A stretch of 35,398 nt of DNA from Firm-04 sp964392175 (GTDB lineage Bacteria > Bacillota > Clostridia > Oscillospirales > Ruminococcaceae), in NCBI GenBank assembly GCA_964392175.1, contig CAYMOJ010000019.1:1-35398 (forward strand), written 5' to 3'. The position numbers and the translations under genes are program-made. Positions 1 to 7,281 of this stretch are shown here, one piece after another. Every line of letters begins with the position of its first letter. Position 1 is the stretch's first letter. The notes beneath the pieces were generated by a model. It worked only from the letters and a program-made list of their open reading frames with translations. It ran no database searches and had not been told where the DNA came from.

Positions 1-103
1 TTTCATTACCTACCATCAGAATCTTTCCGTCTTTCATAATAATTGCGCCCACACGGATATTCAAGATACCGTCATCGCAAGCTACGCACATATTTTTATT
101 CAT
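1..103 (-). CDS. Nudix hydrolase, N-terminal fragment (runs off window)
   Basis: Only the first 34 codons are in the window; the gene continues past the left edge. The frame starts at ATG (103-101) with a GAGGT ribosome binding site 9 bases upstream. The visible sequence includes RVGAIIMKDGKILMV, the first beta strands typical of the Nudix fold, where the protein sanitises or hydrolyses nucleoside diphosphate derivatives. The Nudix box itself is outside the window, so the substrate cannot be guessed. It lies 14 bases downstream of the DinB-like frame on the same strand and is probably co-transcribed with it. Confidence 0.6.
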   Translation of the reverse strand, partial: MNKNMCVACDDGILNIRVGAIIMKDGKILMVGNE

Positions 104-117
104 TTCTTTACCTCATA

Positions 118-531
118 TCAAAAACAAAATGGATTTGCTACATTTTTTGTTCCAAACACTTTTGCTGCCATTCGACACATCGCTCTTGCGTGAATACGGT
201 CGTGCCAAATAAAACGACGGAGGACTTTGCGGAGCGTCCAATCTTCGCCGTAGCTACCTTCAATTACGGCATTTTGCAGAAAATCGGGCTTTACTTCGAG
301 TGCTTCAAATCCATGCTTGCGGCACTCGTATATAGTGCCGCCGTTATCGGCATTAACATTTATCTCCGCAAAATAATACTCGTTTACATTCTTTGTATGC
401 TCGTACATTTCATCAGCAGTGCGAGAAACTTGACCGTAAAAGGTTTTTCGTTCAGCTATGACGGTAGCACTTTTGTTGGGGATAGACTCATACAAGGAAA
501 GAAAATCCTTTGCCGACTTTAATGCGAGAGC
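118..531 (-). pseudogene. DinB-like protein fragment, probably 5'-truncated
   Basis: The frame is open from a TAG at 534-532 down to TGA at 120-118 and contains no ATG near its beginning. The first plausible start is TTG at 495, with AAAGGA about 10 bases upstream, giving 125 residues. The C-terminal part, with RRFIWHDRIHARAMCRMA and a terminal NPFCF, resembles small Clostridial proteins that I recall as DinB-like four-helix proteins; His and Asp in WHDRIHA could be metal ligands. Family members are usually longer at the N-terminus, and the reading frame upstream of TTG (ALALKSAKDFLS) looks like coding sequence without a start. I therefore favour a 5'-deleted remnant, though a functional short protein with a TTG start is possible. 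Assignment to DinB is from memory and tentative. Confidence 0.45.
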
Positions 532-604
532 CTAATTCCTTATCACTATTAAGCCCAAGCTTGTGGGCGTTTTTCATATCCGCACATCTGCACGCATGAA
601 GCGC

Positions 605-637
605 AGAAAAAAGGGTACGACCGAAGCCGTACCCTTT
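605..637 (-). terminator. Rho-independent terminator of the Thr-repeat dockerin gene
   Basis: On the minus strand a 10-bp stem built on AAAGGGTACG / CGTACCCTTT with a short GC-rich loop is followed by a run of T. It begins about 20 bases after the stop codon of the gene at 657-2945. Confidence 0.85.
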
Positions 638-656
638 CTCATTCACAATAGTGAAA

Positions 657-2945
657 TTACTGCTCGCCGAAAATTGACAGGGGATCAACATGCTGTGCAT
701 ACTCATGACCGGTAAAAGCACTGCTCCCGAGCTCATCCACAAGCTCATCCAAAGTCGTAGGCTCATTCTGAATATAGTTACGATTGTAATAAGTCAGAGA
801 ATATATAGCATCTGATGTTCTAATAGTCTGATCAGCGTCAATATCAGCTGCATAGCACGTTGCTTTGAAGCTTACATCATCCAGTTCCAAGAACCCTTGT
901 ATGTCTCCAAGAGTATAATGCATCACGGAAACATAATTGTACATGCGCAGGATCATAACTGCATCAGCGGAGGAGTTGTCCTTGTTATCCAAGTTCGCAT
1001 CGCCACGATTCATAACAATTACGGTGAACTCGTCAGCAACAGCAGTGGTATCCAGAACATCACTCAGAGTAGTAACATCGTAGCCCTTCTCCTCGAAAGC
1101 AGCCGTCAAATCGATCACAGCCTGCTCAGAAAGCGTTACATCCACGGTGTACTCACCATAGCCAGTGAACTCCAGCTCAGAAGCGGAAGCAGCAGATGCA
1201 ACATAGTATTCGCTACCAATGGTCACTGCATCAATTTGTTCGCCGTCAGCCAGAACGATCAAAGAGCCGCTGATTGCAGAAATATCAAAGAGCTCGGTTT
1301 CCACAGACCAGTAGAACAGTCCGTCAGCAATATCGCCCTCTACTACATACTCGTAGGAGTAAACGACCTCAGCAGGAGTGGTAGTTGTATCTACAGTAGT
1401 GGTGGTATCAACGGTGGTAGTTGTATCCACAGTAGTGGTGGTATCAACGGTGGTAGTTGTATCCACAGTAGTGGTGGTATCAACGGTGGTCGTTGTATCC
1501 ACAGTAGTGGTGGTATCAACGGTGGTCGTTGTATCTACAGTAGTGGTGGTGTCAACAGTGGTAGTTGTATCCACAGTAGTGGTGGTATCAACGGTGGTCG
1601 TTGTATCTACAGTAGTGGTGGTGTCAACAGTGGTAGTCGTATCGACGGTAGTGGTATCCACAGTAGTAGTGGTGTCAACAGTGGTCGTTGTATCTACAGT
1701 AGTGGTGGTACCATCGGTGGTCGTTGTATCCACAGTAGTGGTAGTCGTTGTAATGTCTTTCAGCTCCAGAGTCACGGAATCGATCACACGAATAATCTCG
1801 TAAGCCACACCATCAGTAGACGCAGCAATGTTCAATTCCTTGTGGGATTCCACTGCGGTAACGGTGTAGGTGTACTTCTCATCGTCCAGCTCATAAGCCT
1901 CTGCAAAATACGCCTGCAATTCGGTCAGAGATGCAGCAGTGGTGTAGTACTCAGCAAAAGCAGCCACCAGTTCAGCATTCTGATCATCGGGAATGGAGAA
2001 CTCGGACAAAGCGGTGGTACCCTTAACGAGCACAGTAACATCGTAAGCCTGTGCCATGATATCTGCGATATCGGCAACAGTCAAATCAATAGTAGCGACA
2101 TCCTGTGCGTCATTGACGATCTCAAGTACCTGTGCTACTACAGAGTTTGCCTTCTCATTTGCCATTGCCTCAGCCAAGGTAGCAGGAGCCTTATCGGCAG
2201 CTTTCTCAGGCAGAGCGGCAACGAACTGTGCGTAAGCACTCTCAAAGCTATCAGCACCAACCCTGATGTCAGCAACAGCAGCCTTTGCAGCATCCATCTT
2301 CTCAGCAACGTTAGGCATCAGATCCATACGATCAATTGCAGTCAGACCCTCGGTCAACTTTGCGATAATGTAGTCCTCAATGTTAGACGCGGTGTAAACA
2401 TTGCCATCCTCAGCAGCAAAGGCAACAGCAACAGCAATGGTGTTCTCGTTGGTCATATCGATCGCAACGGTAAGCGTGCCAGCCAGAGCCATAGGAACAG
2501 CATCTACATCGGTGCCAGCCAACTTGTTCACCACAGCAGCACCAACGATCTCGCCACAGTCAGCCAGTGTAGCAGTAATGGTGTACTTGCCCACATTACC
2601 GGCAACCTGTGCATTGGAAATAGAATCCATCAGAACTGCAGTAGCCTCATCGCCCAAGAACTTGCCGAACAGATCCTTCGCAGAATTCTTTGCAGCATCC
2701 AAAGAAATCTCCTGATCAATTGCATCCGCTGCGGTGTAAGCCGAGAAGAGCAAATCATACCAGCTGCCTTCCGTATACTGCAAAACGCCATCGGGATCAA
2801 CAAACACGGGCACATCGGTCAGATAAGGTGCATCAACGGTGACTTCCGCTGCGGTGGTGTTCATAGCGATCATACCCACCTGAGAGGCTGCCAACAGAAT
2901 GCTGGTTGCGGAAGCAATTCCGCGCTTGAACATAGACTTTTTCAT
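657..2945 (-). CDS. Secreted dockerin protein with a VDTTTT repeat, function unknown
   Basis: 762 residues. The N-terminus is a signal peptide: KKSMFKR, a hydrophobic stretch, then a cleavage region near TTAAEV (about residue 33). Residues about 35-395 form an acidic, Ala-rich region that I do not recognise. Residues about 398-522 are a Thr-rich low-complexity repeat of VDTTTT. Residues about 523-647 form a second unknown beta-rich region. Residues 648-725 are a type I dockerin with two Ca-binding loops, GDANLDNKDNSSAD and DIDADQTIRTSD, separated by an unusually long spacer, as in divergent R. flavefaciens dockerins. A tail of about 35 residues follows. The GAGGAG ribosome binding site decides the start. 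The protein should be exported and attached to a cohesin on a scaffoldin. No catalytic motif is visible; it may be structural or adhesive. A plus-strand frame is open across almost the whole gene but is a codon-bias shadow. Confidence 0.85.
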   Translation of the reverse strand: MKKSMFKRGIASATSILLAASQVGMIAMNTTAAEVTVDAPYLTDVPVFVDPDGVLQYTEGSWYDLLFSAYTAADAIDQEISLDAAKNSAKDLFGKFLGDEATAVLMDSISNAQVAGNVGKYTITATLADCGEIVGAAVVNKLAGTDVDAVPMALAGTLTVAIDMTNENTIAVAVAFAAEDGNVYTASNIEDYIIAKLTEGLTAIDRMDLMPNVAEKMDAAKAAVADIRVGADSFESAYAQFVAALPEKAADKAPATLAEAMANEKANSVVAQVLEIVNDAQDVATIDLTVADIADIMAQAYDVTVLVKGTTALSEFSIPDDQNAELVAAFAEYYTTAASLTELQAYFAEAYELDDEKYTYTVTAVESHKELNIAASTDGVAYEIIRVIDSVTLELKDITTTTTTVDTTTTDGTTTTVDTTTTVDTTTTVDTTTVDTTTTVDTTTTVDTTTTVDTTTTVDTTTTVDTTTTVDTTTTVDTTTTVDTTTTVDTTTTVDTTTTVDTTTTVDTTTTVDTTTTVDTTTTPAEVVYSYEYVVEGDIADGLFYWSVETELFDISAISGSLIVLADGEQIDAVTIGSEYYVASAASASELEFTGYGEYTVDVTLSEQAVIDLTAAFEEKGYDVTTLSDVLDTTAVADEFTVIVMNRGDANLDNKDNSSADAVMILRMYNYVSVMHYTLGDIQGFLELDDVSFKATCYAADIDADQTIRTSDAIYSLTYYNRNYIQNEPTTLDELVDELGSSAFTGHEYAQHVDPLSIFGEQ
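1378..1752 (-). repeat. Tandem repeat encoding VDTTTT, 18-bp unit
   Basis: About 20 in-frame copies of an 18-bp unit encode Val-Asp-Thr4. The Thr codon choice alternates between neighbouring units, so the DNA reads as a 36-bp higher-order repeat (gtatccacagtagtggtg followed by gtatcaacggtggtcgtt, plus-strand text). A few units are altered: one DGTTTT near the N-terminal edge and one VDTTT lacking a Thr codon (near 1650). All changes keep the frame. Such linkers are usually O-glycosylated spacers between domains. The array is expected to vary in copy number. Confidence 0.95.
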
Positions 2946-3034
2946 TCAAACATCTCCTCATGATTTATGTTGGTTTATGTACGACTACACGGCGCAGATG
3001 ACACTCATCTCTACCGATACTGATACATATTCTT

Positions 3035-3063
3035 ATTATAGCAACAACCATTTGAAATTGCAA
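3035..3063 (-). promoter_or_regulatory. Promoter of the Thr-repeat dockerin gene
   Basis: On the minus strand TTGCAA (3063-3058), 17 bases, then TATAAT (3040-3035). It lies about 90 bases upstream of the start codon at 2945. Confidence 0.75.
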
Positions 3064-3228
3064 GGGTTTTGCGCATTTTTGAGTATTTTTGCCATCAACT
3101 CGAATCTGAATCCCCACATGATTGTGCATATTCACATCATTCAGATATGCGCCACCCGATTTTTCGTTGCCTTTCCCTCTCGCAATATGCTAAAATATAA
3201 AAATATGTAAAATTTTCCATAGAATCTA

Positions 3229-3257
3229 TTGACAAGCAGTGAAAAATATGGTATAAT
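3229..3257 (+). promoter_or_regulatory. Consensus promoter of an orphan small transcript
   Basis: TTGACA at 3229-3234, 17 bases, TATAAT at 3252-3257, a perfect match to the housekeeping consensus. No annotatable long gene follows before the terminator at 3507-3541, which is why the unit between them is worth attention. Confidence 0.8.
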
Positions 3258-3321
3258 TCAATCAAGGATAAGGAATGAACACCTAATCCATTCCGTATCA
3301 AAATGAAGAGAGAAAGGGCGT

Positions 3322-3390
3322 GTGACCAATGGGTCATTTATCATCGCTCTCCCAGTAGGTCTTATTCTGGAGGGCGTTCAAGAGTCGTAA
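3322..3390 (+). CDS. Possible 22-residue hydrophobic peptide, Fst-toxin-like
   Basis: GTG start with AGAAAGG 4 bases upstream, and TAA at 3388-3390. The product MTNGSFIIALPVGLILEGVQES has one hydrophobic segment with Pro in the middle and a charged C-terminal end. The pattern IALPVGLILE resembles the core of Fst-family type I toxins (IAPIFVGLVLE in Fst), but the peptide is shorter than Fst (33 residues) and the match is to a short hydrophobic stretch only. I saw no convincing antisense promoter on the minus strand. The location inside an isolated promoter-terminator unit is the main support. Confidence 0.25.
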   Translation: MTNGSFIIALPVGLILEGVQES

Positions 3391-3506
3391 CATCCGTCGC
3401 AATTCCCATGGAGGCTCGAATCCAATGCACTATTTATTATAGTTCTTCTCATTATAATCCTTCATATTGTTTAGTTTTTCAGACGTACATTCATGATAAG
3501 TGTTGT

Positions 3507-3541
3507 AAAATCACCGTCTTCCCGTGGGACGGTGATTTTTT
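3507..3541 (+). terminator. Terminator of the small transcript
   Basis: Stem AAAATCACCGTC / GACGGTGATTTT with a 9-base loop and a T tract. The flanking A and T runs make it partly bidirectional. Confidence 0.9.
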
Positions 3542-3613
3542 GTGCTTATGCGCCTTCTCATTCAATCTTTTGAAGCCGAGCGATACAGAAAACGGAAATT
3601 TTGAAAAAAGTGC

Positions 3614-3642
3614 TTGACAAATCTCAAACGATATGATATAAT
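3614..3642 (+). promoter_or_regulatory. tRNA-Val promoter
   Basis: TTGACA at 3614-3619, 17 bases, TATAAT at 3637-3642. It ends 12 bases before the mature tRNA 5' end. Confidence 0.85.
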
Positions 3643-3654
3643 ATCTCTTGTTGT

Positions 3655-3728
3655 GAGGGTGTAGCTCAGTTGGTTAGAGTACCTGCTTGACATGCAGGGG
3701 GTCGACGGTTCAAGTCCGTCCATCCTCA
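3655..3728 (+). tRNA. tRNA-Val (anticodon GAC)
   Basis: Full cloverleaf of 74 nt: acceptor GAGGGTG / CATCCTC with one G-T pair, D arm AGCTCAGTTGGTTAGAG, anticodon stem CCTGC / GCAGG around loop TTGACAT (GAC at 3689-3691), T arm GACGG TTCAAGT CCGTC, discriminator A. The 3' CCA is not encoded (TCC follows). It is a single tRNA with its own promoter and terminator. Confidence 0.95.
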
Positions 3729-3738
3729 TCCGAGTAAG

Positions 3739-3769
3739 ACGGATATTGCTTTGGCAGTATCCGTTTTTT
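3739..3769 (+). terminator. tRNA-Val terminator
   Basis: Stem ACGGATA-TGC / GCA-TATCCGT with loop TTTG, followed by TTTTTT. It begins 10 bases after the tRNA. Confidence 0.9.
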
Positions 3770-3799
3770 CTTTATCCCTATGTAATTCGGAGGTGTAAC

Positions 3800-4258
3800 A
3801 TGAAGCAACGGATTGTTCTGCTTCTCATGGGCTTGACTCTGGCATTTATTTTTTTGCATTCCTTCGCCGGTAAGGAGCAATCTTCGCAGGAAAGTGCCTT
3901 TGTCATGCAATTGATTGAACCGTTTCTGGAACTGTTTGTAGGAAAAAATCATGTCACAGAACATCTTGTACGAAAGCTTGCGCATTTCTGTGAATTTGGT
4001 TTGCTGGGATTTTTGCTGGGAATCCTGTGCAAAAAACCAACCTGCGGCACACTGCTGTTTGCGTTGCTTGCTGCCCTAACTGACGAAACTATACAGATCT
4101 TTACGGGCAGAGGCCCACAGGTACAGGATGTTTGGCTGGATTTTGCCGGTGCGATCACAGGTATCATCGTGGCTTGCTTGTTGCTGTGGATCTGCACGGC
4201 AATAACACAAAAACGAAAAAATCGACAACCCAATGCGAAAAAAATGCATGATTTTTAA
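3800..4258 (+). CDS. VanZ family membrane protein (first of two)
   Basis: 152 residues from ATG at 3800, which has CGGAGGTG upstream. An earlier in-frame start would lie inside the tRNA and is rejected. The protein has an N-terminal membrane segment (residues 4-20), then the VanZ core: RKLAHFCEFGLLGFLLG, a second hydrophobic segment, and the motif DETIQIFTGRGPQVQDVWLDFAG, followed by a C-terminal helix and a basic tail. VanZ proteins are integral membrane proteins; the founding member gives low-level teicoplanin resistance, but most homologues have no known role. A second VanZ-family gene follows 73 bases downstream. A hairpin (GAGCCA / TGGCTC, 4262-4289) without a T run lies between them. 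Confidence 0.85.
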   Translation: MKQRIVLLLMGLTLAFIFLHSFAGKEQSSQESAFVMQLIEPFLELFVGKNHVTEHLVRKLAHFCEFGLLGFLLGILCKKPTCGTLLFALLAALTDETIQIFTGRGPQVQDVWLDFAGAITGIIVACLLLWICTAITQKRKNRQPNAKKMHDF

Positions 4259-4318
4259 AAAGAGCCATTCATCTGCTGATGAGTGGCTCATACTATACAT
4301 ACAATTCTGATTCCATCT

Positions 4319-4326
4319 AGGAGGTG
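4319..4326 (+). promoter_or_regulatory. Ribosome binding site that sets a TTG start
   Basis: AGGAGGTG lies 5 bases before TTG 4332. There is no ATG or GTG at a suitable distance in frame, so translation of the second VanZ gene most likely starts at TTG. Confidence 0.8.
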
Positions 4327-4331
4327 CCACA

Positions 4332-4868
4332 TTGCGTACTGCCATCGAAATACTCTCCGATATGATGCCGCCTTGGGGCTGGGGAATCTACTTTCTCGTA
4401 GCGGCAGTTGTATTTCTGCTTTGCCAACATTTCATGCAACACTCCCCCACGCGCAAAGCGATGCTGATCAACTATATGATATTTGTACTGCTCGTCACAC
4501 TGCTCACGCGGACACAGAAGGCACATCCAGCTGCTGCATGGCAGCCGTTCTGGTCGTGGCAAAGGGTTATTGTATCCCATAATCGACACCTTCTGGAAGA
4601 AATCTTACTGAATTTACTGATGCTTTTTCCTGTAGGAATACTGCTCGCATCTATTTACCGCAGAATGCCGTTACGCCGCGTGCTCTATATTGGAGTATGC
4701 TTCTCCTCTGCCATTGAAGTATCTCAACTGGTGCTGCGACTGGGATTATTTGAATGGGATGATATCATTCACAACACGCTGGGCTGCGTGCTCGGTGCTG
4801 CGATCGTCCGTGGCATACAGTTCCGATTGAAAAAGCGCACAGCAAACACATCGCCCAAGTATCCCTGA
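4332..4868 (+). CDS. VanZ family membrane protein (second of two)
   Basis: 178 residues from a TTG start set by AGGAGGTG. Hydrophobic segments are at about residues 17-35, 47-62, 90-108, 115-130 and 145-165. The VanZ hallmark is in the second half: LLNLLMLFPVGILLASI, then SSAIEVSQLVLRLGLFEWDDIIHNTLGCVLG, with the acidic residues of the family motif. It is only distantly similar to its upstream neighbour and closer to the long VanZ type that may be met alone in Clostridia. The function is unknown; a role in the cell envelope or lipophilic antibiotic response is inferred from the family name only. Downstream, a weak AGGGT / ACCCT hairpin with a T run (about 4869-4905) may terminate. Confidence 0.85.
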   Translation: MRTAIEILSDMMPPWGWGIYFLVAAVVFLLCQHFMQHSPTRKAMLINYMIFVLLVTLLTRTQKAHPAAAWQPFWSWQRVIVSHNRHLLEEILLNLLMLFPVGILLASIYRRMPLRRVLYIGVCFSSAIEVSQLVLRLGLFEWDDIIHNTLGCVLGAAIVRGIQFRLKKRTANTSPKYP

Positions 4869-4998
4869 GGGTAACATCGCAAGAAGACACCCTATCTTTT
4901 TTCTGTCTATCATACGATTTTCACATAAATGAATATAATAGATATCAAGGACAAGATGCAGCACATACTGTATCGCAACAAGAGAAAGAGGTGTCGTT

Positions 4999-6519
4999 AT
5001 GTTTAACGAAAACGAAAAGAATCCAATGGATCCGACTGCTTCCTCTCCCACCGCACAGGATACACAAAACATACAATTCACTGCGGAGAATGCTCCATCC
5101 TCCACGCAACCCCAATCAGCACCGCCCATATCAGGCAGCTATTACTCCCCACGCAGCAATGGTGGAAGCATCCCTCCCATACAAGAACCGGTATATAGCA
5201 ACGTTCCTCCACAACAGCCAAAGAAAAAATCCTCCCACACAGGGTTAAAGATCCTTGGCGTAGTGGCAGGCGTCGGCTTGATTTCGATCGGTTCTGTTTC
5301 AGCATATCGCTTTTTTGCTGAAAATGAAGCACTACAGCGGTTCTTCGGCCATGCCGACAGCCTTGTCAGCGAATCGACCGCACGGACTGATAGCCAAACC
5401 GATTCCGAAGCAGAAAGCATTGGCGCATCTCATGTCGATGAAAACAGCTCCACCACCAAAAACGATGTGACCGCCAACTGGTACGATCTGGCAGCCCCCA
5501 CGGATGCGATGTCCATTCCCGATATTGTGGATAAGGTCTCACCTGCAACAGTCGGCATTTCTTCCACTTTTGTGTGGCAGCAAACCTCTGGCAGTATGTG
5601 GGGCTTTGGCGGTGGCTCATACGAGGATTCCGGCACGGCAACTGGTACAGGCATCATCATGAGTGAAAGCGGATATGTGATCACCAACGCGCATGTGGTG
5701 TATCAATCATCCTACGGTGGCACTGCCAAAGAAGTGCAAGTTACACTGAATTCTTCATACTATGACGGTGATACGCAAATTGCAGCAACGATTGTCGGCT
5801 ACGATGTCGAGGAGGACATTGCCGTCTTAAAGATGGATACCGACCGCACACTGGTCGCCGCAGAATTCGGTGACAGCGACGCACTACGTGTCGGCGAGGC
5901 GGTTATCGCCATTGGCAACCCACTGGGGTTGGAGCTGTTTGGTTCGGTGACCACAGGTATTGTTTCCGCTCTCGACCGTGAGGTGACTATCAATGAAACC
6001 CCCATGCAGCTGATCCAGACTGACGCTGCCATCAATAGTGGCAACTCAGGTGGCCCACTGATCAATTGCTATGGGCAGGTCATCGGCATTAATTCTGCTA
6101 AGATGAGCAGCAGCTACAGCAGTTCTTCGGCGAGCATAGAGGGCTTGGGCTTTGCGATCCCCATGGCACACGCAAGGAATGTTATCGACGACTTGATCGA
6201 GTTTGGCTATGTGCGTGGCAAGCCCCTCATCGGCATTTCGGGCAGAGATGTAACGGAGGATGTGGCACAAGCATATGGTCTGCCGTTGGGTGTATATGTC
6301 ACAGAAGTCGTTCAGGGCGGTGCTGCAGAACAAGGTGGCATCCATGTCGGTGATATCATCATTGCTCTCAATGGCGAAAGTGTCAGCTGCTACGATGACC
6401 TGAACAATGCCAAAAAGAACTTCTCCGCTGGTGATACGATTACCATCACCGTAGTGCGCAACGGAAACGACCGTGATTTTTCCATCGTCTTGCAAGAGAA
6501 AGTTCCCGATGAACCGTAA
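4999..6519 (+). CDS. HtrA/DegP-like membrane-anchored serine protease with PDZ domain
   Basis: 506 residues; ATG with AAAGAGGTG upstream. Residues 1-78 are a Pro/Gln/Ser-rich cytoplasmic tail, 82-104 one membrane helix, 105-165 a polar linker, about 170-400 the trypsin-like S1C protease, and about 410-500 one PDZ domain. The catalytic triad is visible: His232 in VITNAHVV, Asp273 in EEDIAVLKM, Ser350 in GNSGGPL. The PDZ domain has the ligand loop GLPLGVYVTEV and the GIHVGDIIIALNGE segment. The protease would sit outside the membrane and degrade misfolded exported proteins, which fits a cell that secretes large amounts of enzymes. The length and layout match Gram-positive HtrA/YyxA proteins. 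Transcription seems to be monocistronic, ending at the shared terminator at 6542-6579. Confidence 0.95.
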   Translation: MFNENEKNPMDPTASSPTAQDTQNIQFTAENAPSSTQPQSAPPISGSYYSPRSNGGSIPPIQEPVYSNVPPQQPKKKSSHTGLKILGVVAGVGLISIGSVSAYRFFAENEALQRFFGHADSLVSESTARTDSQTDSEAESIGASHVDENSSTTKNDVTANWYDLAAPTDAMSIPDIVDKVSPATVGISSTFVWQQTSGSMWGFGGGSYEDSGTATGTGIIMSESGYVITNAHVVYQSSYGGTAKEVQVTLNSSYYDGDTQIAATIVGYDVEEDIAVLKMDTDRTLVAAEFGDSDALRVGEAVIAIGNPLGLELFGSVTTGIVSALDREVTINETPMQLIQTDAAINSGNSGGPLINCYGQVIGINSAKMSSSYSSSSASIEGLGFAIPMAHARNVIDDLIEFGYVRGKPLIGISGRDVTEDVAQAYGLPLGVYVTEVVQGGAAEQGGIHVGDIIIALNGESVSCYDDLNNAKKNFSAGDTITITVVRNGNDRDFSIVLQEKVPDEP

Positions 6520-6541
6520 CAAAATCATCAATCCGCATAAA

Positions 6542-6579
6542 ACAAACCCGTCTTTGCATATGCAAGGACGGGTTTGTTC
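6542..6579. terminator. Bidirectional terminator between htrA-like and cyclophilin genes
   Basis: Twelve-pair outer stem AACAAACCCGTC / GACGGGTTTGTT with an inner GCATATGC palindrome. It sits between convergent genes (HtrA-like on plus, cyclophilin on minus) and has A and T runs on both sides. Confidence 0.85.
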
Positions 6580-6603
6580 ATCTATCACAATCATGATGTG
6601 CGA

Positions 6604-7224
6604 TCAATCTGCAACGGGAATCTGCTTCATAGTAAACAGTACTCTGGGATTTCCATCCGCATCGTCCTCAATCATCACTGCAGTATCAATGACGATCGGC
6701 TCTACCGGTGCAGAAATTGCACGATCATTTCCGACAGTACGCTCTACCTGCAAAAAGCTGTCTACGACCTCCATGCCCTCGGTCACTTCACCAAATGCCG
6801 CATAATTGCCGTCAAGGAACGTGCAATCATCGGTATAGCAGATGAAAAACTGACTGGATGCGCTATCCATTTCACTGGAACGCGCCATAGAAACGATGCC
6901 CCTGGTATGGGAAAGCTGGTTATCCACGCCGTTTGCGGAAAATTCTCCTTTGATGGTATCTTTACTGCCACCGGTACCATTGCCCTGCGGATCACCGCCC
7001 TGCGCCATGAAATCATCTACCACGCGGTGAAAGGTCAAGCCATCGTAAAAGCCGTCTTCAACAAGCTTCTCAAAATTCTCACAGGTAATAGGGGCATAAT
7101 CGGGATACAGCGTAATGGTAAACTGTGCACCTGCGCCGTTTTCATCATCGCCGCAAGCAGTCAGTGTGCAGAGCATCATTGTGGTAGCAACCGCAGTAGT
7201 CAGCAATGTTCTTATTTTCTTCAT
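6604..7224 (-). CDS. Cyclophilin-type peptidyl-prolyl isomerase, lipoprotein
   Basis: 206 residues from ATG 7224, with AGAAAGGA 9 bases upstream; a longer frame to 7248 would include the binding site. The N-terminus KKIRTLLTTAVATTMMLCTLTAC ends in a lipobox (LTAC, Cys near residue 24), so the mature protein is lipid-anchored outside the cell. The isomerase domain follows: ITLYPDYAPITCENFEKLV, GLTFHRVVDDFMAQGGDP, a GTGG loop, then SMARSSEMDSASSQFFI. The FHR..FMAQGGD and SQFFI segments contain the conserved cyclophilin catalytic and ligand residues. It speeds proline isomerisation in exported proteins. Convergent to the HtrA-like protease and 57 bases downstream of the DUF4190 gene. Confidence 0.93.
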   Translation of the reverse strand: MKKIRTLLTTAVATTMMLCTLTACGDDENGAGAQFTITLYPDYAPITCENFEKLVEDGFYDGLTFHRVVDDFMAQGGDPQGNGTGGSKDTIKGEFSANGVDNQLSHTRGIVSMARSSEMDSASSQFFICYTDDCTFLDGNYAAFGEVTEGMEVVDSFLQVERTVGNDRAISAPVEPIVIDTAVMIEDDADGNPRVLFTMKQIPVAD

Positions 7225-7281
7225 GATCCATGTTCCTTTCTGCAACAAGAGAGGGAATCTCTTATGATTGCATTCTAGCGG

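Larger units (their letters stand above)
3264..3541 (+). ncRNA. Putative small transcript of about 280 nt, unknown
   Basis: Transcription is predicted from the perfect promoter (3229-3257) to a strong terminator (3507-3541). I do not recognise tmRNA, RNase P, SRP RNA, 6S RNA, T-box or a riboswitch here. The 5' part can fold (GGAATG pairing with CATTCC around 3274-3297). The middle carries the short frame at 3322-3390. In the same frame, after its stop, there is a second hydrophobic stretch (ALFIIVLLIIILHIV, ending at a TAG near 3474) with no good start codon. It may be a regulatory RNA, a small-peptide mRNA, or a type I toxin-antitoxin unit. The region 3064-3228 upstream holds nothing I can identify. 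Confidence 0.45.

Noticed and set aside
553..574. Plus-strand hairpin GCCCA/TGGGC followed by TTTTT
   Set aside because: There is no plus-strand gene upstream and the stem has only five pairs, so it is probably chance.
488..766. 92-codon minus-strand frame between the dockerin gene and the DinB-like fragment
   Set aside because: It overlaps the end of the dockerin gene in another frame and crosses its terminator. No domain or RBS was seen.
1378..1752. Direct repeat array that looks like CRISPR
   Set aside because: The 18-bp units are directly adjacent without unique spacers, stay in frame and encode VDTTTT within a secreted protein. No cas genes are nearby.
897..2963. 688-codon plus-strand frame opposite the Thr-repeat dockerin gene
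   Set aside because: It has no signal peptide or recognisable domain, has a Ser/Gly/Ile/Asn-rich composition caused by the opposite strand's codon usage, and the minus-strand frame has a signal peptide, RBS, promoter, terminator and dockerin.
3264..3541. 6S, SRP or tmRNA identity for the orphan transcript
   Set aside because: The conserved motifs of SRP RNA and tmRNA are absent, and the ends do not pair as in 6S RNA as far as I can tell by eye.
3303..3617. 104-codon frame across the small transcript
   Set aside because: It runs through the terminator hairpin and into the tRNA promoter, has no good RBS, and its composition is not protein-like.
3692..3799. Upstream extension of the first VanZ gene
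   Set aside because: It would begin inside tRNA-Val and cross its terminator. The start at 3800 has its own RBS.
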